From assembly GCF_001651855.1 (NCBI RefSeq), contig NZ_LNQC01000044.1, positions 62,001 to 126,000 on the forward strand: a stretch of 64,000 nucleotides of DNA, in the 5' to 3' direction. The notes beneath the pieces were generated by a model. That model was not told where the DNA came from and ran no database searches. It worked only from the letters and a program-made list of their open reading frames with translations. Positions 59,754 through 64,000 of the stretch are shown piece by piece. The position numbers were made by a program, and so were the translations under genes. The first letter of the stretch is position 1. Every line of letters starts with the position of its first letter. This DNA comes from Sinorhizobium americanum. GTDB taxonomy: Bacteria > Pseudomonadota > Alphaproteobacteria > Rhizobiales > Rhizobiaceae.

Positions 59754-60830
59754 TCAGGCCGGAAAGACATGCATTGCGTTCGGATCGAAGCGGAGTCCGA
59801 TCCTTTCTCCAGGTTCCGCGAGGTCGGACTCATCCAGGCTGCGGCGGTCGGCGGTCACCAGAAAATCGCCAAGCCCGTCGACCTCGACGGAGTATTCGAC
59901 CGATGAGCCGAGGAAAATGCGGTGGGTCACCGTGCCATGCAGCGTGGCGGTATCGTCACGCACAAGGCTTATCGATTCCGGACGGAACGCCACCATGGCC
60001 GCACCCGCGGTTCCATTGGCGCGCGCGGGCTTTGCCAAACCGACGCCGTTTGCCAGCCGCACCGCATTCGCGCCGGGCTCGATCGTCGCTGCGATGCGAT
60101 TGGTCTTGCCGACGAAATCTGCGACGAAAAGATTCGCCGGGCGATCGTAAATTTCTTGCGGCGGCCCGATCTGGACCACTCGCCCGGCATTCATGACGCA
60201 GACGAGATCGCTCATCGACAGCGCCTCTTCCTGGTCGTGCGTGACGAGCATGAAGGTGATGCCGAGCTCGCGCTGGAGGCTCTGGAGTTCGATCTGCATC
60301 GCTGTGCGCAGCTTCTTGTCGAGCGCGGCAAGAGGCTCATCGAGGAGCAACACCTTCGGCTTGTTGACGATGGCGCGGGCAAGCGCCACGCGCTGTTGCT
60401 GTCCGCCCGACATCTCGTGAATGCGGCGCTTGCCGAAGCCGGCAAGGCGGACCATCTCCAGCGCCTCCCGGGCGCGGCGGCTGATTTCGGCCGCGGCAAT
60501 GCGCGGGCGCATTTGCTTCAGCCCGTAGGCGACGTTCTGCTCGACATCAAGATGGGGGAACAGCGCGTATTGCTGGAAGACCATATTGACCGGGCGCCGA
60601 TAGGCCGGCACGCCGTTCATCGGCTGGCCACCGATATAGACCATCCCCGCGCTTGGCTGTTCGAAGCCGCCGATCATTCGCAGGCAGGTGGTCTTGCCGC
60701 AGCCGGACGGGCCGAGCAAGGCGACGAAAGCCCCCTTGGGCACCCCGAGGCTGATATCCGACACCGCCGTCACGCTGCCATAGCGTTTGGCGACCGAACG
60801 GAATTCGATGTCGTTTGAATCGGATGTCAC
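59754..60830 (-). CDS. ABC transporter ATP-binding protein, PotA type (first gene of the SDR operon)
   Basis: 358 aa: Walker A GPSGCGKTT, Q-loop FQQYALFPHL, signature MSGGQQQR, Walker B VLLLDEPLAALD, H-switch LVTHDQEEA, and a C-terminal TOBE domain (VAFRPESISLV). Its start at 60830 faces the LuxR gene. It is first in the order ATPase, binding protein, permease, permease, SDR. Confidence 0.93.
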   Translation of the reverse strand: MTSDSNDIEFRSVAKRYGSVTAVSDISLGVPKGAFVALLGPSGCGKTTCLRMIGGFEQPSAGMVYIGGQPMNGVPAYRRPVNMVFQQYALFPHLDVEQNVAYGLKQMRPRIAAAEISRRAREALEMVRLAGFGKRRIHEMSGGQQQRVALARAIVNKPKVLLLDEPLAALDKKLRTAMQIELQSLQRELGITFMLVTHDQEEALSMSDLVCVMNAGRVVQIGPPQEIYDRPANLFVADFVGKTNRIAATIEPGANAVRLANGVGLAKPARANGTAGAAMVAFRPESISLVRDDTATLHGTVTHRIFLGSSVEYSVEVDGLGDFLVTADRRSLDESDLAEPGERIGLRFDPNAMHVFPA

Positions 60831-60932
60831 GTCTGTTCCCTGCGGCGCTATTATAGGAATCGGACGCGGTCCTTGCGCCTCGTGTTCCCACCGTCATTGC
60901 CAACAGCCTAGTCACGGGAAGCCGCGTCGGTA

Positions 60933-60988
60933 TATACCCCGAGAGAGGTATTCTAACCGGAATTTGCTTGTGGAAGGAGTATACCCCG
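60933..60988. promoter_or_regulatory. repeated TATACCCCG motif between LuxR gene and ABC operon
   Basis: TATACCCCG occurs at 60933-60941 and again at 60980-60988, 47 bp apart. The first is part of an inverted repeat, ATACC-CCGAGAGA-GGTAT (60934-60951). Both lie in the space between the divergent genes, so they may be binding sites for the LuxR-type protein. Confidence 0.42.
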
Positions 60989-61032
60989 GTTAAGCCGTCC
61001 AAGTGGCAGCGCAGGGGACTGGGGAGGGCGGT

Positions 61033-61836
61033 TTGGGCGTCGACTTCGAGAAGCTTTTCCAAGCCCTGGCGCCGTTGATGAATGGTTCGGCGATGGGCGA
61101 CGAGGCCGTCGGCAGTGCGTTCCGCCAGCTGATGTCGAGCCTGATGGCCTTCGACTATGTCGTCGTCTTTGCCTATCGTGGCAAGGAGCGTCCGCTCGAT
61201 CTCTACAGTACTTTCGATGCCAAGGACCACGTGCTCTTCGTGAGCCTCTACCAGGCGGGTCCATACCTGCTCGATCCCTTCTATCATGCCGCCTGCGCGC
61301 CCCGACCTGGCGTGTGGCGGATGCGGGAGCTGGCGCCCGATCGCTTTTTCTCCAGCGAATATTACCGCACCTATTATGTGCAGACCGGGCTTGCGGAGGA
61401 GGTGGGTTTCTTCGTGCCGATCAGCGAACAGGTCACCGTCGTGCTATCGCTGATGCGGCGGGAGGCGACCGGGCCTTTCGGCGCAGCCGAGTTCGCCCTG
61501 CTCAAGAGGGCCGAGCCCTTGGTGGCCGCACTCGCTCGCCATCATTGGGCCGACCTCGACCACCGATTCGACGCGGCGCTCGCGAAAACCGGCCGCAGCC
61601 GCCGCAAGGCCTTGCATCCACCCGCGGACGGGGTCTGGCAACATCTCAACCTCACCGATCGAGAAGCGGCAATCATCGAACTGGTCCTGCAGGGGCATTC
61701 GTCGGAGTCGATCGGATTGAGGCTCGGCATCTCGACAGGGACCGTCAAAGTCCATCGTCGCAACGTCTATCGCAAGCTCGGAATTTCCTCGCAAACGCAG
61801 CTGCTGTCGCTCTACATCAAGAACCTCGGCCACTGA
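61033..61836 (+). CDS. LuxR-family transcriptional regulator
   Basis: 267 aa if begun at TTG 61033, which has GGGGAGGG (61021-61028) at good spacing; GTG 61003 in the same frame lacks a ribosome site. The C-terminus is a LuxR/GerE HTH (LNLTDREAAIIELVLQGHSSESIGLRLGISTGTVKVHRRNVYRKLGISSQTQLLSLYI). The N-terminal 190 residues resemble a GAF-like sensory fold and not an obvious acyl-homoserine-lactone domain. It is divergent from the ABC-SDR operon, which it likely controls in response to that transport substrate. Confidence 0.9.
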   Translation: MGVDFEKLFQALAPLMNGSAMGDEAVGSAFRQLMSSLMAFDYVVVFAYRGKERPLDLYSTFDAKDHVLFVSLYQAGPYLLDPFYHAACAPRPGVWRMRELAPDRFFSSEYYRTYYVQTGLAEEVGFFVPISEQVTVVLSLMRREATGPFGAAEFALLKRAEPLVAALARHHWADLDHRFDAALAKTGRSRRKALHPPADGVWQHLNLTDREAAIIELVLQGHSSESIGLRLGISTGTVKVHRRNVYRKLGISSQTQLLSLYIKNLGH

Positions 61837-61873
61837 CACCTGTCGGCAGCCGCTTTATTGGCAAGGCAAAAAA

Positions 61874-61904
61874 GGGCGCGCCAGCCGGCTGCGCCCTCTC
61901 TTTT
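61874..61904. terminator. bidirectional terminator between luxR-type gene and ribH
   Basis: GGGCGC (61874-61879) pairs with GCGCCC (61891-61896) around a loop that contains AGCCGGCT. TCTCTTTT follows on +; on - the stem is followed by TTTTTT (complement of AAAAAA at 61868-61873). It serves both convergent genes. Confidence 0.8.
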
Positions 61905-61923
61905 CCATCGATTTCGAAGTCTC

Positions 61924-62652
<729 letters not shown>

Positions 62653-62766
62653 GACTATATAGAGAGATCGGCGCCCGTCAAACGCAGGCTCCGACGAAAA
62701 AGCGAGAAATCACGACAGATTTTTCAGGCATTGTCCGGTCCGCGATAGTTCATTCCGGCAGCCTCG
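62653..62766. other. intergenic region upstream of ribH leader
   Basis: Contains the promoter for the ribH leader and the end of the neighbouring ABC operon. No clear terminator hairpin or gene is seen. Confidence 0.35.
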
Positions 62767-63828
62767 CTACTCGCGAATGACCAACAGGTCCTTGGCGGCG
62801 AAGCGCAAGCTGACATTCTCGCCGGCAACAGGTGGTGTAATGCCCGGATCGTTGAACATGTCGAACGAAATGACATCATCGCCAACCCGCAGCTTGGTCC
62901 GGATGACCGAGCCGAGGAAGCTCGTCGAGACGACTTCGCCAGGCAGCGAGGTATCGCCCTTGGAGCCCTCGGCGATCGATGCCGCTTCCGGCCGAAGCGC
63001 CAGCGAAATGCTGTCGCCGCCCTTCAGGCCGGCGATCGGCTCCTTCAGGGCAATCCGCTGTCCGCCGATGGTGACGGCACCGGTGGCGGGATCGGCAACC
63101 TTGCCTTCGATGATATTGAGCGTGCCGACGAAGGAAGCGACGAAGCGGGTCGCCGGCGTATTGTAGATCTCGAACGGCGTGCCGATCTGATCGGCGCGGC
63201 CGGCATTCATCACGACGATCCGGTCGGAGATCGACAGCGCCTCCTCCTGGTCGTGGGTGACGAACACCGTGGTGATACCGAGCTGCTGCTGGATCTGCCG
63301 GATCTCTTCACGCAGCGAGATGCGGATCTTCGCATCGAGTGCCGAGAGCGGCTCGTCGAGCAGCAGCACTTGCGGCTTCACGGCAAGCGCGCGGGCGAGC
63401 GCCACACGCTGCTGCTGGCCGCCGGACAGTTGATAGGGGAAGCGGTCCGCCAGGTGCTCGAGCTTGATGAGCCCGAGCATCTGCTTCACCCGTATGTCGA
63501 TGTCCGTTTTGGAGGCGCCGGCGACCTTCAGGCCGAAGGCGACGTTGTCATGGACGTTCATGTTCGGGAACAGCGCATAGGCCTGGAACACCATGCCGAT
63601 ATTGCGCTGGTTAGGCTTCAGGGCACCTTGGTCCTTGCCGTTGATGACGACCGAGCCGCCGGATGGTGTCTCGAAACCGGCGATCATGCGCAGAATGGTG
63701 GTCTTGCCGCAGCCGGACGGGCCGAGGAAGGAGACGAATTCGCCCTTTTCGATCCCCATGTTGAAGTTGTGAACGACCTGAACCAGGCCGAAGGATTTCT
63801 GGATATTGGTCAGTGTCAGAAAAGCCAT
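62767..63828 (-). CDS. ABC transporter ATP-binding protein, PotA-like (third system)
   Basis: 353 aa: Walker A GPSGCGKTT, Q-loop FQAYALFPNM, signature LSGGQQQR, Walker B VLLLDEPLSALD, switch FVTHDQEEA, and a C-terminal TOBE domain (LRPEAASIAEG). It resembles ATPases of spermidine/putrescine, iron(III) or 2-aminoethylphosphonate importers. It follows a permease gene by 4 bp and is the last gene of that operon, which runs off the right edge, so the substrate class cannot be fixed. Confidence 0.92.
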   Translation of the reverse strand: MAFLTLTNIQKSFGLVQVVHNFNMGIEKGEFVSFLGPSGCGKTTILRMIAGFETPSGGSVVINGKDQGALKPNQRNIGMVFQAYALFPNMNVHDNVAFGLKVAGASKTDIDIRVKQMLGLIKLEHLADRFPYQLSGGQQQRVALARALAVKPQVLLLDEPLSALDAKIRISLREEIRQIQQQLGITTVFVTHDQEEALSISDRIVVMNAGRADQIGTPFEIYNTPATRFVASFVGTLNIIEGKVADPATGAVTIGGQRIALKEPIAGLKGGDSISLALRPEAASIAEGSKGDTSLPGEVVSTSFLGSVIRTKLRVGDDVISFDMFNDPGITPPVAGENVSLRFAAKDLLVIRE

Positions 63829-63832
63829 GTGA

Positions 63833-64000
63833 TCAAGCCTTGGGCGAAGCGGATTTCTGGAAGCGGGAGACGAGCTGGATCAGCCCCATGCTCAGCCACG
63901 TGATTGCGAAAGCGATGACGGCGAGCGCCGAAGGCTCATAGGCCTTGTTGGCGCCGACGAGCTGCAGATAGGGACCGAAAGCCGGGCGGTTGAGCAGCGC
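63833..64000 (-). CDS. ABC transporter permease, C-terminal end (partial)
   Basis: The last 55 codons of a gene entering from the right edge (ALLNRPAFGPYLQLVGANKA ... FQKSASPKA, stop at 63833-63835). The hydrophobic AVIAFAITWLSMGLIQLVS is a final membrane segment typical of inner-membrane ABC permeases. Its stop lies 4 bp before the ATPase start, so they are cotranscribed. Confidence 0.75.
   Translation of the reverse strand, partial: ALLNRPAFGPYLQLVGANKAYEPSALAVIAFAITWLSMGLIQLVSRFQKSASPKA

Overview
The window is GC-rich, gene-dense bacterial DNA that looks like a chromosome-type segment of an alphaproteobacterium of the Ensifer/Sinorhizobium group. The placement rests on the gene content (a carnitine cdh cluster, a fhuF/fhuP pair and the style of the ABC operons resemble what I recall of Sinorhizobium meliloti) and on two kinds of dispersed intergenic repeat typical of these genomes. 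No database search was possible, so the species is not fixed. I see no transposase, integrase, tRNA, rRNA or CRISPR array.

Left part (1-11.4 kb): a second-type respiratory complex I locus in two convergent pieces, nuoD(end)-nuoE-nuoF-nuoG on + and nuoH-nuoI-CBS protein on -. Next come a CsbD stress protein with a clear terminator and a compact + strand run: XRE regulator, SARP/TolB/TPR regulator, a 74-aa protein and a YcaO enzyme. That run is the best candidate here for an undescribed peptide- or protein-modification system.

11.4-22 kb is a mixed region: VWA/DUF1194 protein, glucoamylase-like protein, FhuF-type reductase, a CbtA/CbtB cobalt transporter behind a cobalamin riboswitch, DUF1772 and VOC proteins, a PLP gamma-lyase divergent from an Lrp regulator, and a membrane alpha/beta-hydrolase.

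22-29 kb: a LysR regulator divergent from two 815-residue FAD/GcvT demethylating dehydrogenases in tandem, followed by a non-pyrrolysine MttB-family methyltransferase. This looks like catabolism of an N-methylated compound. 29-31.4 kb holds a hydroxamate-siderophore pair (fhuF, fhuP-like) with an upstream iron-box-like site.

31.7-38.3 kb: a LysR-controlled polyamine-type ABC operon with an aminoaldehyde dehydrogenase. 38.4-39.8 kb: an esterase and an ACT-domain protein.

39.8-55.4 kb: a 14.5-kb co-directional run that reads as a carnitine/gamma-butyrobetaine catabolic unit. It contains the BKACE enzyme, a carnitine dehydrogenase-thioesterase fusion, an acyl-CoA dehydrogenase, an ADP-forming CoA ligase, a CaiD-like hydratase, a dipeptide-type ABC transporter and a CocE/NonD hydrolase, with a divergent GlxA/AraC regulator (CdhR-like). 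Its expected product, glycine betaine, is the kind of compound that can feed serial N-demethylation such as that suggested at 22-29 kb.

55.5-64 kb: a TfoX-N protein; a second spermidine/putrescine-type ABC operon ending in an SDR and divergent from a LuxR regulator; ribH behind an FMN riboswitch; and the ATPase plus the tail of a permease from a third such transporter that runs off the right edge.
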